Positions 16,680-26,585 of a stretch of DNA of 64,000 bases are shown piece by piece. The position numbers and the translations under genes were made by a program. Under the pieces are notes generated by a model. That model made no database searches. It was not told where the DNA came from and worked only from the letters and a program-made list of their open reading frames with translations. Within the stretch, counting starts at the first letter, position 1. The number at the start of each line of letters is the position of its first letter. The stretch comes from Paenibacillus amylolyticus (GTDB lineage Bacteria > Bacillota > Bacilli > Paenibacillales > Paenibacillaceae): NCBI RefSeq assembly GCF_029689945.1, contig NZ_CP121451.1, positions 1,736,001 through 1,800,000 on the forward strand. The letters run 5' to 3'.

Positions 16680-17064
16680 CGGAATGATATCATTTTTCGT
16701 TTTTATGATAAAAGAAATATTGGTTCTCTGTCCGATGAACTATTGCTATCCAGAAGCATAAGAATATGCTATAATTAAGAGTCGTATACCTATGATGAAT
16801 TTCATGCTCGGCTTAAAGAGTTGAAGCGGGTGTGATACCGGTTATGCGATTTCTTTTATATAACTTAAAAGTAAAGGATTTGATGACGTTGTAGCGATGT
16901 TATACGTCGATCATACATGAATGTGAATACATGCTGCGGTCAGGGGATTCAGTGAGAATCCTGTGCGTTGTGGAATATAGATTATAGATGTAATGAATGT
17001 TGAATTGAAATATGTATCGAAAATGTGTTGTGCTTGGACAAAATAATGCGTGAGGTGACTATAC
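16680..17064 (+). promoter_or_regulatory. Leader region of prfA
   Basis: There is no gene in these 385 bp. An extended -10 (TGC-TATAAT, 16767-16775) is the best promoter, which would give prfA a leader of about 280 nt. I see no known riboswitch or T-box motif in that leader. Confidence 0.45.
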
Positions 17065-18132
17065 ATGTTGGATAAATTACAGGCGTTAGCCGACCGTTAT
17101 GATAAATTGAGCGAGCTTTTGTGTGACCCGGATGTGGCAAGTGACAACAAAAAGTTGCGTGAATACTCCAAAGAACAATCCGATCTGCAACCGACTTACG
17201 AAGCGTACAATGAATACAAACAGGTAACTCAGGATCTCGAAGCTGCAAAGGAAATGCAGGGGGAGAAACTGGATGACGAGATGCGTGAAATGGTCAAAAT
17301 GGAAATTGAAGAGCTGAGCACTCGCCAGAAAGAACTGGACGAATTGATTCGTGTACTCATGCTGCCGAAAGATCCGAATGACGACAAAAACGTTATTGTT
17401 GAGATTCGCGGGGCAGCTGGTGGAGATGAAGCTGCGTTGTTTGCAGCAGATCTGTACCGGATGTACACACGTTATGCAGATGCACAAGGCTGGCGTGTAG
17501 AGCTGATGGACGTTAATACGAATGATCTCGGTGGATTCAAAGAGGTTGTTTTCCTGATTAACGGTCGTGGCGCTTACAGCAAAATGAAATACGAAAGCGG
17601 CGCACACCGTGTGCAGCGCATCCCTACAACCGAATCGGGCGGACGTATTCATACGTCAACTTCAACGGTTGCGGTTATGCCTGAAGCCGAGGATTTCGAT
17701 ATCGAAATCCATGACAAAGACATTCGTGTGGATACGTTCTGTTCCAGTGGTGCTGGTGGACAATCGGTTAATACGACGAAATCCGCAGTACGGGTAACAC
17801 ACGTACCAACGGGCATCGTAGCGACGTGTCAGGATGGAAAATCACAGAACTCCAACAAGGAAAAAGCGTTGCAGGTTCTGCGTACTCGTATCTTCGATAT
17901 GAAACGTATGGAAGAGGAAGCGAAAATCTCTGTTGAGCGGAAGAGCAAAGTCGGAACGGGTGACCGCAGTGAGCGGATTCGTACGTACAACTTCCCGCAA
18001 AGCCGTGTAACGGATCACCGTATCGGCCTGACGATGCATAAGCTGGACCAGGTGATGAACGGAGAGATTGAAGATATTTTGTCTGCACTGACGATTGCTC
18101 AGCAGACTGAGATGATGGATAGAGGAGAATAA
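17065..18132 (+). CDS. prfA: Peptide chain release factor 1
   Basis: A 355-residue class I release factor that reads UAA and UAG and triggers peptide release. The GGQ motif is at residues 231-233 ([17 protein letters not shown]) and its glutamine is methylated by PrmC, whose gene follows 3 bases later. The N-terminal coiled coil and the anticodon-recognition domain are present, and the length is normal. ATG 17065 is used. Confidence 0.97.
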   Translation: MLDKLQALADRYDKLSELLCDPDVASDNKKLREYSKEQSDLQPTYEAYNEYKQVTQDLEAAKEMQGEKLDDEMREMVKMEIEELSTRQKELDELIRVLMLPKDPNDDKNVIVEIRGAAGGDEAALFAADLYRMYTRYADAQGWRVELMDVNTNDLGGFKEVVFLINGRGAYSKMKYESGAHRVQRIPTTESGGRIHTSTSTVAVMPEAEDFDIEIHDKDIRVDTFCSSGAGGQSVNTTKSAVRVTHVPTGIVATCQDGKSQNSNKEKALQVLRTRIFDMKRMEEEAKISVERKSKVGTGDRSERIRTYNFPQSRVTDHRIGLTMHKLDQVMNGEIEDILSALTIAQQTEMMDRGE

Positions 18133-18135
18133 TCT

Positions 18136-19038
18136 GTGACCCGCGCGCAGTTTGTCATGACGCCGGAACAGAGCTGTCGGGAAGCCTTCGTGGAGGCTTC
18201 CTCTTTTTGGAGAAGTGCGGCGTGTACGAGCCGCAAAACAATGCCCGGCTGCTGCTGGAGCATGTACTCGGCGTCTATGGCGCCGCGTATTACATGATGC
18301 AGCCGGAGCCTTTTCCCAGCGAGCATCGCAGCCGCTGGGAGGACGCCGTCACGCGCAAGGCTGCGGGTGAGCCGGCGCAATACATTATCGGCAGCCAGGA
18401 ATTCTATGGGTTGCCGTTCGAGGTCACGCCGGCCGTGCTGATTCCGCGGCCGGAGACGGAGCTGTTGGTCGAGGCTGTGCTGCGCGAAGCCGACCGTGTG
18501 TTTCCCGACGGCGCTCCACTCGCCGTCGATATTGGCACGGGCAGTGGTGCCATCGCGGTGACGATGGCTTCACTACGCCCGCGCTGGCAGGTCGGCGCCG
18601 GAGATCTCTCGGCGGCTGCCTGCAAGTGGCCGCGCGGAACGCGGCTGCGAACGGCGTACAGATCGACTTCCGTGAAGGCGATCTGCTGGCCCCGTTCGCG
18701 GGGCACGGGTGGACATTCTGGTGTCCAACCCGCCATACATCCCGGCGGCAGATATCGCCGGGTTGCAGCAAGAGGTGCGCGATCATGAGCCGCGCATGGC
18801 ACTAGACGGCGGTCCGGACGGGCTTGCACCGTACCGGATCATGCTGGAGCAGCTGGCGCTGCTGCCTGCGCCGCCGCAGGTTATTGGTTTTGAACTGGGC
18901 CAGGGGCAGGCTCGCGACATCGCGGCTCTGCTTGAAACGGCGGGACATTGGCCGGAAATAATCATTGTACCGGACCTTGCCGGAATCGAGCGGCATGTCC
19001 TGGGTGTTCGTACTTCGGAACAGGTGACGAAAATGTAA
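18136..19038 (+). CDS. prmC: Release factor glutamine methyltransferase (three frameshifts)
   Basis: The enzyme methylates the GGQ glutamine of RF1/RF2 using S-adenosylmethionine. Three single-base losses must be restored to read it through: T run 18204-18208 (EAFVEASSF then LEKCGVYEP), 18619-18621 (DLSAAA then LQVAARNAAANG) and G run 18707-18709 (LLAPFAGHG then VDILVSNPPY). Visible motifs after repair are IPRPETELLVE, the SAM motif VDIGTGSGAIAV and the substrate-binding NPPY. Restored length about 301 residues. GTG 18136 follows AGAGGAG. The gene is GC-rich compared with its surroundings. An intact copy is expected, so errors in the sequence are more likely than decay. Confidence 0.85.
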
Positions 19039-19122
19039 GGTTCCGCGGGTTTTCTTTTTACCGTGAAATCCTCTACAATGAGATATACCGAAGATTTCTG
19101 AATGCTTGGGGAACATAATTAC

Positions 19123-20344
19123 ATGCTGCACAAATTTAAAAAGATAGACTATTCTATCGTGTTTATACTTGTTATTCTGATGGTTATCAGTATTCTGTCG
19201 ATTTACAGTACAACGTTTGGTCGTCCGAAGCTGGAGGGACTCCCGAAAAGTGCAGTGATCTTTTATATTTTGGGGTTCATCGTCTTTTTTGGAATGTCGA
19301 TGATCAACTATAAATTCATAATCAAAAACTATTTATATATCTATGGCGTGGGTATGCTGCTGCTCATTTTCGTCATGTTCTTTGGTAAAGAGTATTATGG
19401 TGCCAAAGGTTGGCTGTCCATCTTCGGGGTCAGCTTGCAACCGGCAGAGTTGTTCAAGCTATGTCTGATTGTGTTTTTGTCGGCCTTTTTGGCCCGAAAG
19501 AAGAATCGACCGCTCTATTTCGGACGTGATGTTATTCCGATCTCACTCTGCGTCCTGCCGCCGTTACTACTTGTATTGCTTCAAAATGACTTGGGAAATG
19601 CGTTAAGTTATGTTGTCATTCTTGTGGGCCTATTATGGATCGGCAACATTAAGTTTACGCATGCCCTCATTGGTTTTATTATTGCTGTAGCTACTTTTAT
19701 CGGCGGTACTCAGGCATATATTCATTATCATGATGAGATTGTTAAATTTCTGAATGACATTGGACGTTCGCACTGGGCGGATCGTTTTGACCCCTGGCTT
19801 GTACCGGAGCTGACCTCAAGAGATGTACTCTGGCAGACATACAATGCTAAGCTTGCGATTGGTTCAGGCGGTATTACGGGCAAAGGGTATATGGAAGGCA
19901 CAACAATCCAGTCGAATCGGGTGCCGCTGGCCTACGCTGACTCCATCTTTGTCCAGATTGGTGAGGAGTTCGGTTTCATCGGTGCTTCGGTATTGCTTTT
20001 GCTGTACTTTATCCTGATTCACAGGCTGGTGCTGATTGCACTGGAGTGTAAGGATCGTGCGGGCCCGTACCTGATTGTAGGTATTATAGCGATGCTGCTC
20101 TACCAGATCTTTGTTAACATTGGCCCATTCATTGGTCTGATGCCACTTACAGGGATTACGTCTGCCATTTATCAGTTCGGGTGGTACCTCCATTATGCTC
20201 AACATGATCAGTATGGGGATTGTGATGAGTATCAAGGTTCACACGGAAGAGAACGAGGATATCCTTGGTTCTGCGGAACAACCGAGTATTACCGATCTGG
20301 TGATGAAAGTGTTGAGAAGAAAGCCATCCCAGCAGGAGCAGTAA
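19123..20344 (+). CDS. SEDS protein, FtsW/RodA family, copy 1 (one frameshift)
   Basis: A polytopic membrane protein (about ten helices) of the SEDS peptidoglycan glycosyltransferase family, working with a class B PBP. Conserved features are GWLSIFGVSLQPAELFKL, QNDLGNAL, the RFDPWLVPE loop with the essential Asp, and AIGSGGITGKGY. The frame is lost at 20161, where one T is extra; removal gives GITLPFISSGGTSIMLNMIS and an end at TAA 20342-20344. ATG 19123 is preferred over 19102 by spacing from GGGGAA. A paralogue follows directly. It resembles RodA-type proteins more than FtsW, but I do not assign the subtype. Confidence 0.85.
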
Positions 20345-20451
20345 CGTTCTCGGAATCAAAAACATCTGGGGATAACAGCGATTGGAAAGTTATTCTGTCA
20401 TGGTAGTGTCTGTGTAAATAATCTTTTAGTTCAGCTTATATAGAACAATAG

Positions 20452-20505
20452 AACCCTGAAACAGATCAGCCCTAGAACTTGGGGATGAATGTTTTGGGGT
20501 TTTTA
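20452..20505 (+). terminator. Probable terminator between the two SEDS genes
   Basis: AACCCTGAAACA pairs with TGTTTTGGGGTT and is followed by TTTTATTG. The loop is long (26 nt) and itself contains a small CCCTAG/CTTGGGG pairing. Confidence 0.55.
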
Positions 20506-20679
20506 TTGTTTTTTTACGGCGGGAGACAGATCATAGATTGATTTCTTTGAAAGATTTCCTAGTCACCAGTCACCCTGAAGTGACCCGGATTTCCATTTTA
20601 TTATCCAATTATATACAATGGTAATATTGTGTTTATTTGGAAATGATAGAATGCTAGATTCAGGGGGATGGACAAATTC

Positions 20680-21897
20680 ATGGTGAGAATGTTGAAAAAG
20701 ATGGATGGCGTGATTCTCTTCGTCATGCTGTTGCTTATGATTATTAGTGTATTTGCAATATACAGCGGAACGCAGACAGATGCGAACCTGGCGAATCACC
20801 ATGTCAAAACCATATATTTCTATGTCGCCGGGTTCATTGCGGTGCTTGTGATCGGGCTTGTGAATTACAAGTTATACGTGAAATATGCGTTTTATTTGTA
20901 TGGATTGGGAATTATACTGCTGATTCTGGCTAATGTTCTGGGCAGTTCGATCAATAATGCCAATGGCTGGCTGAAGCTGGGAGAATTTTCGTTTCAACCG
21001 GCAGAGTTGTTCAAGATGATTCTGATTCTGTTCCTCGCCCATTTGATTGTGAAGAGACAACGAGGCACGCTGCAATTTTGGAGAGATATTGTGCCGATTG
21101 GCTGCTGGGCGTTTGTTCCGTTTGCCCTGGTTATGGCTCAGAATGACCTGGGAAATGCATTGGGGTATGTGGTGATTCTGGCTGTGGTATTCTGGATCGG
21201 AAATATGAGGCTGAAGCACGTATTGATTACGCTGACGATTGTGGGAGTGGCGTTTTTTGGCTTTGTTAAAGCCTATGCGTTCTACCATGATGAGGTATTT
21301 ACTTTTCTTGAAAAGATAAAACGGGAGCATTGGGCGGAGCGGATTGATCCTTGGCTTGTACCGGAAAAGGCTACCTCCAAAGCTTCCTGGCATACGAAAA
21401 ATGCAGGTTTAGCTATTGGTTCAGGTGGCATTATCGGCAAAGGCTATTTGCAAGGAACCTCCGTTCAGAGCGGACGAGTCCCCTATACGTATTCTGATTC
21501 CATTTTTGTTGTGATCGCAGAGGAGTTTGGCTTTGTCGGTGCATCCGTACTGATTCTGTTGTACTTTATTTTGGTCCACCGTATGGTGCTGATTGCTCTG
21601 ACATGCAGAGATCGCGCGGGACCCGTCATCATTGTAGGTATTATCGGAATGCTGTTATATCAGGTGTTTGAAAATGTAGGGGCATTCCTCGGGCTGATGC
21701 CGCTCACAGGCATTACATTGCCGTTCATCAGTTATGGTGGCACCTCTTTGCTCATTAATATGGCTTGTATTGGGGTGGTCATGAGCATTAAATTGTATGG
21801 GCAGGAAGAGGAGGATGAACTTCTCATGGGGGAGCAGTCACCCCGGTTATCGGAACGTTTATGGAACATGCTCAAGAAAGAGAAAAGTGCTGTGTAA
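20680..21897 (+). CDS. SEDS protein, FtsW/RodA family, copy 2
   Basis: A 405-residue paralogue of the preceding gene, intact. It keeps LKLGEFSFQPAELFKM, QNDLGNALGYVV, ERIDPWLVPE, AIGSGGIIGKGYLQG and the signature LPFISYGGTSLLINM. Probably a RodA-like elongation or spore-envelope glycosyltransferase. ATG 20680 aligns with the N-terminus of copy 1; ATG 20668 sits too close to its GGGGG. The two copies are strongly alike along their whole length, so they arose by tandem duplication. Both lie between prmC and spoIIR, where Bacillus subtilis has none. Confidence 0.9.
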   Translation: MVRMLKKMDGVILFVMLLLMIISVFAIYSGTQTDANLANHHVKTIYFYVAGFIAVLVIGLVNYKLYVKYAFYLYGLGIILLILANVLGSSINNANGWLKLGEFSFQPAELFKMILILFLAHLIVKRQRGTLQFWRDIVPIGCWAFVPFALVMAQNDLGNALGYVVILAVVFWIGNMRLKHVLITLTIVGVAFFGFVKAYAFYHDEVFTFLEKIKREHWAERIDPWLVPEKATSKASWHTKNAGLAIGSGGIIGKGYLQGTSVQSGRVPYTYSDSIFVVIAEEFGFVGASVLILLYFILVHRMVLIALTCRDRAGPVIIVGIIGMLLYQVFENVGAFLGLMPLTGITLPFISYGGTSLLINMACIGVVMSIKLYGQEEEDELLMGEQSPRLSERLWNMLKKEKSAV

Positions 21898-22254
21898 CTG
21901 CTGAGTTAGTGTAATGAAAAGCACAGTGGTGGAGTGACTAGCGTAATTGTCTATTGTTCGGTGTTGGTAAGGATGACGAGGTTGATTTGCCCTGTAATTC
22001 AGGAGCAGATCAGCCTTTTTAACATGTTGGTGATTAAGTGTACATCCTGGAATCGATTGATCTAAAGCGTGTCTTCAAGCCTGCATATAGCCCAAAATGT
22101 ATGAGGCGATCTGGGTGGTCGACAGCAGAGTGTTGGTATGGTCTGAAGCTTCAGGTGCAAGCTGCTAGAAGTTAAAGTTAAGTGTCTATTGGTAAGGATT
22201 AAGGGTTAAGGATTGAGAATTAAGAGTTAGGAGTTAAGATTAAGAGTGGACCTA
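21898..22254 (+). repeat. Non-coding spacer with degenerate TTAAGGA/TTAGGAG tract
   Basis: No gene. From about 22185 to 22250 the plus strand is a purine-rich array of near-heptamers (TTAAGGA, TTAAGAG, TTAGGAG). A similar stretch (GTTAGGGATTAGGAATTAG) resumes on the other side of the IS element at 23535-23565, so the element inserted into this tract. Confidence 0.6.
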
Positions 22255-22271
22255 TGTCAAAAAAGTAGACA

Positions 22272-23108
22272 CTACGCTGCGGATTTGTCCGTAAAATTCA
22301 TCGCAAAACGAGCAGGGGAAAGATAACCTAGTGAGCTATGCATTCGCTTACGGTTGTAGTAGAACTCAATGTATTGGTAGATAGCGGTATAGGCCTCTTC
22401 CATCGTCTTAAACCGAGGGTTACAGTAAATGAGTTCCTTCTTTAAAATACTGTGCCATGACTCAATACAGGCGTTATCGTAACAGTTTCCTCGGCGGCTC
22501 ATACTGGATTCCATACCGTATAATTTCAGTTGCTCCACGTATTCTTTTGACGTGTACTGAGAGCCGCGATCCGAGTGATGGAGTAATCCCGGAGCGGGGC
22601 GTTTGGCCTTATAAGCTTCCTCCAATGCACCCATCACCAAACTGGTTTCCATATGGTTATATAGACGCCAGCCTACAATTTCCCGTGTGCACAAATCCAG
22701 AACGCTGGCGAGGTAAAGACGACCTCCTCGGCAAGGAATGTAAGTGATGTCGGTAACCCATACGGTATTCGGTTTGGATGTTTTGAATTGCTGATTCAGC
22801 GTATTCGGCGCAAGGGGATGGTCGTGTTTGGAATCCGTCGTCTGAACGCGATATTTGGGCATGACCACGGAACGTAGATTCATTTGACGCATGTATATAC
22901 TGACGGTACGTGAAGAGATTCGCAACCCTTCTAAATGGAGCAGATACGTAATTTTGGGGCTTCCACACCGCATCTGGTGGTCGTAAAAATGATAACGAAT
23001 ACGCTTCATAACCTCGTCTTTGCGGTTCTGCCGCTTGCCGGTTCGGTCCATTCGCCATTTGTAATATCCGCTCCGTGATACTTGAAAGGTTCTGCACATC
23101 TTCTCCAA
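22272..23108 (-). CDS. IS3-family transposase orfB (DDE integrase core)
   Basis: A 278-residue rve-type integrase domain, the catalytic half of the transposase. The acidic triad is visible: Asp in VWVTDITYIP, Asp in LHHSDRGSQYTS and Glu in CYDNACIESWHSILKKE. A HTH_21-like N-terminal part (KMCRTFQVSRSGYYKW) precedes it. In the active fusion form the frame is entered from orfA at the slippery A run near 23170-23177 and continues SSAHLQQTKELRFQFVEDHR before the ATG at 23108. It is intact, and so is orfA, so the element may be mobile. Confidence 0.95.
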   Translation of the reverse strand: MEKMCRTFQVSRSGYYKWRMDRTGKRQNRKDEVMKRIRYHFYDHQMRCGSPKITYLLHLEGLRISSRTVSIYMRQMNLRSVVMPKYRVQTTDSKHDHPLAPNTLNQQFKTSKPNTVWVTDITYIPCRGGRLYLASVLDLCTREIVGWRLYNHMETSLVMGALEEAYKAKRPAPGLLHHSDRGSQYTSKEYVEQLKLYGMESSMSRRGNCYDNACIESWHSILKKELIYCNPRFKTMEEAYTAIYQYIEFYYNRKRMHSSLGYLSPARFAMNFTDKSAA

Positions 23109-23146
23109 AGGAAACTCGGAGCGATGGTCTTCTACAAACTGAAATC

Positions 23147-23464
23147 TTAGCTCTTTGGTTTGCTGAAGATGTGCACTGCTTTTTTTACAATCGCCAGTTC
23201 TTCTTGTGTATCCGCAAGCGTGTGCTCTTTCTCTTGAAGCAACCGACGCATCTCTTGAAGCTCTGCTTCCAGTTCCTTCACTCGATCTACGCTAGCAACA
23301 GGCTCATGTTTTAGTTCGCGGTACTTACTCATCCATTGGTGTAACGTACTTTTTGGAATGTTGAGTTCTTCTGCCAAATCTCCAAGTGTCTTTGTCTGCT
23401 CTTGAATGAATTTGACCGTTTGTTTCTTGAATTCTTCGTTATATCGTTGCCGCTGTTCACCCAT
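23147..23464 (-). CDS. IS3-family transposase orfA (helix-turn-helix)
   Basis: The 105-residue protein has an HTH_Tnp_1 domain (NEEFKKQTVKFIQEQTKTLG, then ELNIPKSTLHQWMSKYRELK) followed by a leucine-zipper-like coiled coil (VKELEAELQEMRRLLQEKEH). It binds the inverted repeats. The gene ends shortly after a run of seven A (GTA AAA AAA GCA), where -1 slippage produces the OrfAB transposase. Start at ATG 23464 with GGAGGTG upstream. Confidence 0.92.
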   Translation of the reverse strand: MGEQRQRYNEEFKKQTVKFIQEQTKTLGDLAEELNIPKSTLHQWMSKYRELKHEPVASVDRVKELEAELQEMRRLLQEKEHTLADTQEELAIVKKAVHIFSKPKS

Positions 23465-23619
23465 GTGGACACCTCCGTTAATCTTATTATCCTTCCGTCC
23501 GTTAACGGGTGTCCACTTTTTATTCTAGCTCCAGAGTTAGGGATTAGGAATTAGAAATTAGGAGTCAACGAACCTGAAGCACCTTATTTGGGGATTTGGA
23601 GTCTTACGAGAAAGCTAAG

Positions 23620-23764
23620 GAATCTGAGACACGTTATATCAGCATAAATAGCCTTTTGTAACGTGTTGGTCAGATGATTTTGGGGAATAAGGTGTCTCGT
23701 GTTCCTTACAATTTCAAAAGAAGAGATATAGGCCGAATAAGACGTCCTCGGTTCCTTAGAATAT
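23620..23764. repeat. Intergenic repeat family 2, copy 1
   Basis: Starts GAATCTGAGACACGTTATAT and ends near GTTCCTTAGAATAT. It shares both ends and an internal GTGTCT...GTTC-TTA block with the segment at 44723-44870. Internal inverted repeat: AAGGAATCTGAGACACG against GTGTCTCGTGTTCCTT. It is non-coding. Confidence 0.6.
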
Positions 23765-24230
23765 CGATTGGTCATTCGGGAGATTCATTTGCCAGGGCCA
23801 TTCGTCAGGGTTAGCTAGTACAGTCTACAAGGCTTTGTAGATGCTGACATTCGTTATCGCATAAACTTGCCTGAGTATAAACACAGATTCTAGGAGTACG
23901 TGTCCTAGAAATGGTTTTTCAGTATTGTTTCAGTACCGAGAAGGTGAGACGGAGCAAGAAATGCAGTAGTGGTGTGTAGGATAAACTCGTGAGCAACCGC
24001 AATGTTTCCGAGGGAAACAACCTTCGTAATCCCATACTTATCGGCTGTGAATTTCATATCCAACGTTGAGGATGCAGCTAGGTGTCCTCCTAATCAAAAA
24101 CAGATTTTTCTGGAACAACCTCTAGTAAATTTATTGCAAATGCTAGGTTTACTTCCGTCTCACCCGGGCATACTGATAGACATGAGAGAGTTGCAGGTAG
24201 CGTGATCAGAGAGCCGAGGGGGAGAACGGA
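23765..24230. other. Non-coding spacer upstream of spoIIR
   Basis: No convincing gene in about 465 bp; the short frames have neither ribosome sites nor protein-like sequence. spoIIR is normally transcribed by sigma-F, but I could not place a convincing sigma-F promoter here. Confidence 0.5.
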
Positions 24231-24890
24231 ATGAACAGACGAATGGTGAAGCAAATTGGACTTATTATCGTATGTCTTATGATGATTATTATGATGTGGG
24301 AAGGTCAGAAAACGGATGCAGCTGTGGCGGCCACAGCCATTCCTGAACAATCCATTCGCTTGCGTATTCTAGCAAACTCGGATGCACCGGGAGATCAATT
24401 GGTGAAACGCGAGATTCGGGATGCCGTTGTTGCTCAGATGAGCGATTGGGTAGCTGAACTGGAGAATCCGCAAAGTCTGGATGAGGCACGTCAGGTGATT
24501 CGCGAGCATTTGTCCGAGATTGAGAATAAAGTCGGAGAAGAACTGACGAGTCGTGGCTTGCATTATGACTATCAGGTGGAGCTGGGTTCTGTTCCGTTCC
24601 CGACCAAATTATATGGGGGCACCGTCTATCCTGCGGGAGACTATGAAGCGGTTCGGATTACGCTGGGCGAGGGCAAGGGTCAGAATTGGTGGTGTGTGTT
24701 GTTCCCGCCGTTGTGCTTCATTGATGCAGGGACTGGGGATGCACTGGCGAAACCTTCTACCGTATCCGCAACAGCTGCTGAACCCGGAGATGCCGAGGCA
24801 TCTGTGCAGGGAGATACACCAGAGGCAAGATTCTTTCTGTGGGATATGGCTGTGAAACTGTGGAGTTGGGTAACAGGATTGTTCGCATAA
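24231..24890 (+). CDS. spoIIR: Stage II sporulation protein R
   Basis: The 219-residue secreted signalling protein is made in the forespore; it activates SpoIIGA in the mother cell so that pro-sigma-E is cut. An N-terminal signal/anchor (QIGLIIVCLMMIIMMW) is followed by the family core: SIRLRILANSDAPGDQLVKR, then GTVYPAGDYEAVRITLGEG and NWWCVLFPPLCFID. ATG 24231 follows GAGGGGGAG. Position after prmC agrees with the Bacillus order, with the SEDS genes and the IS inserted. Confidence 0.95.
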   Translation: MNRRMVKQIGLIIVCLMMIIMMWEGQKTDAAVAATAIPEQSIRLRILANSDAPGDQLVKREIRDAVVAQMSDWVAELENPQSLDEARQVIREHLSEIENKVGEELTSRGLHYDYQVELGSVPFPTKLYGGTVYPAGDYEAVRITLGEGKGQNWWCVLFPPLCFIDAGTGDALAKPSTVSATAAEPGDAEASVQGDTPEARFFLWDMAVKLWSWVTGLFA

Positions 24891-25144
24891 CAACGTAAAT
24901 ATACTATATATGAGGGTGACTTCGATTCAGGGAGCTGCCCTTTTGATATGAATGGGTGCCTGGTTTACAGGGGGAATCATTCGTGGAGCGAAGTGTGAAG
25001 GGCATCCGAGGCAGGACAGGTATGTTATAATTACTTATATTGAACATGGATATTGAAGCGAAGTTAACGAGTTGTGCATGGAGTGCAAAGTTTATGTCTT
25101 ACGTGCACAAGCAACCTATTATGATGTTTAGGAATGATGGATAT

Positions 25145-26381
25145 ATGAATAGAGAGAATGAGCAAGTGCAATTTACCTCAGCAATGGGAGATGACTTGGA
25201 GGTTCATGACAAGGGAACTCCAGCAGAGATGGTTACTGCCAATTGGGATGTGCGCGTTTTGGTGGACGCTGATCATTATCGTGAACTGGGTAATATTGAA
25301 TTAGCGGATGTGAAAAGGGGAGCGCCCATCAAGGGGCGCTCGCCGACTTGCAGGCTGCGGCAGCCTGTCTTCGTCAAGGTAAGACGGTGGCCTTTCCGAC
25401 TGAGACGGTCTATGGCCTGGGAGCTGATGCGCGTAGCACGGCAGCCGTGGAGGCTGTATTTGTCGCCAAAGGCCGACCTTCCGACAATCCACTGATTGTG
25501 CATATCGCGCACCGTGACCAGTTGGATGCTCTGGTCACGGAAGTGAACGAAACAGCGGAAGCGCTGATGGCGGCCTTCTGGCCGGGACCGCTGACGCTGG
25601 TGCTGCCGGTTAGGCCGGGGCGGTGTCCCCGCGTGTCACCGCCGGTCTGGACACGGTGGCCGTGCGCATGCCGGACCATCCGGTGGCCTTGCAGTTGATC
25701 GCAGCGGCGGCATGCCCTGTGGCTGCGCCAAGCGCCAACCGCTCCGGGCGGCCAAGCCCGACACTCGCGTCTCATGTACGCGAGGATCTGGATGGCCGCA
25801 TCGGCGGCATCGTGGACGGCGGCCCCACCGGGGTGGGCGTCGAGTCCACGGTCGTGCAGGTCGGTGACGACGGTACCGTCACCATCCTGCGCCCTGGCGG
25901 CATTACGGCGGAACAGCTGTCCGCCGTTGCCGCCCGTGTCGCCACGGACCCCGCGCTACTCGCGGAGGGGGCCGATGGCGTGGGAAGCCCGGCGCCGCGC
26001 TCGCCGGGCATGAAGTACACGCACTACGCACCCGCAGGGGCGCTGTGCGTGGTGGAGGGGCCGCCCGCAACGGTGGCGGCCTGGATCAGCGCCGCCCTCG
26101 CAGAGGCGGCGCAGCGCGGAGAGCGCACCGCGGTGCTGGCGTTCGCCGAGCACGCGGAGCAGTACCGCGCCGATGCCGTGTTCTCGCTGGGCGACGCCAG
26201 CGAGCTGGAGGAAGCAGCGCGCAGGCTATACGCCGCGCTGCGAAGCTGCGATGAGCAAGGCGCCACATATATTGTGGCTGAAGCCTGCTCACGCGAAGGA
26301 CTGGGAGCAGCCGTCATGAATCGGCTGCTCAAGGCTGCGGGGAACCAACTCATACAAGTTGGCCACCAGCAGCTCTCCTAA
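25145..26381 (+). CDS. ywlC: L-threonylcarbamoyladenylate synthase (Sua5/YwlC; two frameshifts)
   Basis: The enzyme makes threonylcarbamoyl-AMP for tRNA t6A modification. Two bases are missing: in the G run 25333-25336 (before ALADLQAAAACLRQGKTVAF) and in the G run 25617-25620 (GPLTLVLPVRPG, then AVSPRVTAGLDTVAVRMPDH). After repair the YrdC domain (FPTETVYGLGADA, AKGRPSDNPLIVH, APSANRSGRPSPT) and the C-terminal Sua5 domain (SPGMKYTHYAP onward) are complete, about 413 residues. The start at ATG 25145 is the best available and gives about 60 residues before the domain, as in relatives. The central part is extremely GC-rich. Confidence 0.87.
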
Positions 26382-26382
26382 C

Positions 26383-26408
26383 CTCTCCTGATCATACAGT
26401 CAGGAGAG
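26383..26408 (+). terminator. Possible terminator after ywlC
   Basis: CTCTCCTGA, eight-base loop, TCAGGAGAG, directly after the stop; only a weak T-rich tail follows. Confidence 0.45.
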
Positions 26409-26585
26409 CTACGCACTCTTTTCCAAAACAATCAATGAACCACCATATCCACTTGCACGTCAATCCAGCTTTATGCACCATTGGATATCGAGTAGATTCG
26501 TCGCCGTTTCCCCTTCATCGGTCATGTTTGGGTCCTTGTCCGCATATCGTGTACAAGAACCTTTACGTGACTTGGGGGTATGGGA

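Larger units (their letters stand above)
22255..23523 (-). mobile_element. IS3-family insertion sequence
   Basis: A 1.27-kb element, transcribed on the minus strand, with orfA and orfB joined by a -1 frameshift. Its ends carry inverted repeats, AAAAAGTAGACAC at 22260-22272 and GTGTCCACTTTTT at 23509-23521 (12 of 13 match). Exact outer ends and target duplication could not be fixed by eye. It separates the SEDS genes from spoIIR. Confidence 0.9.

Noticed and set aside
24002..24205. 67-codon frame before spoIIR
   Set aside because: No ribosome site and composition of non-coding DNA.
26410..26585. yybP-ykoY manganese riboswitch before mntP
   Set aside because: The conserved loop sequences of that riboswitch are not found in this gap.
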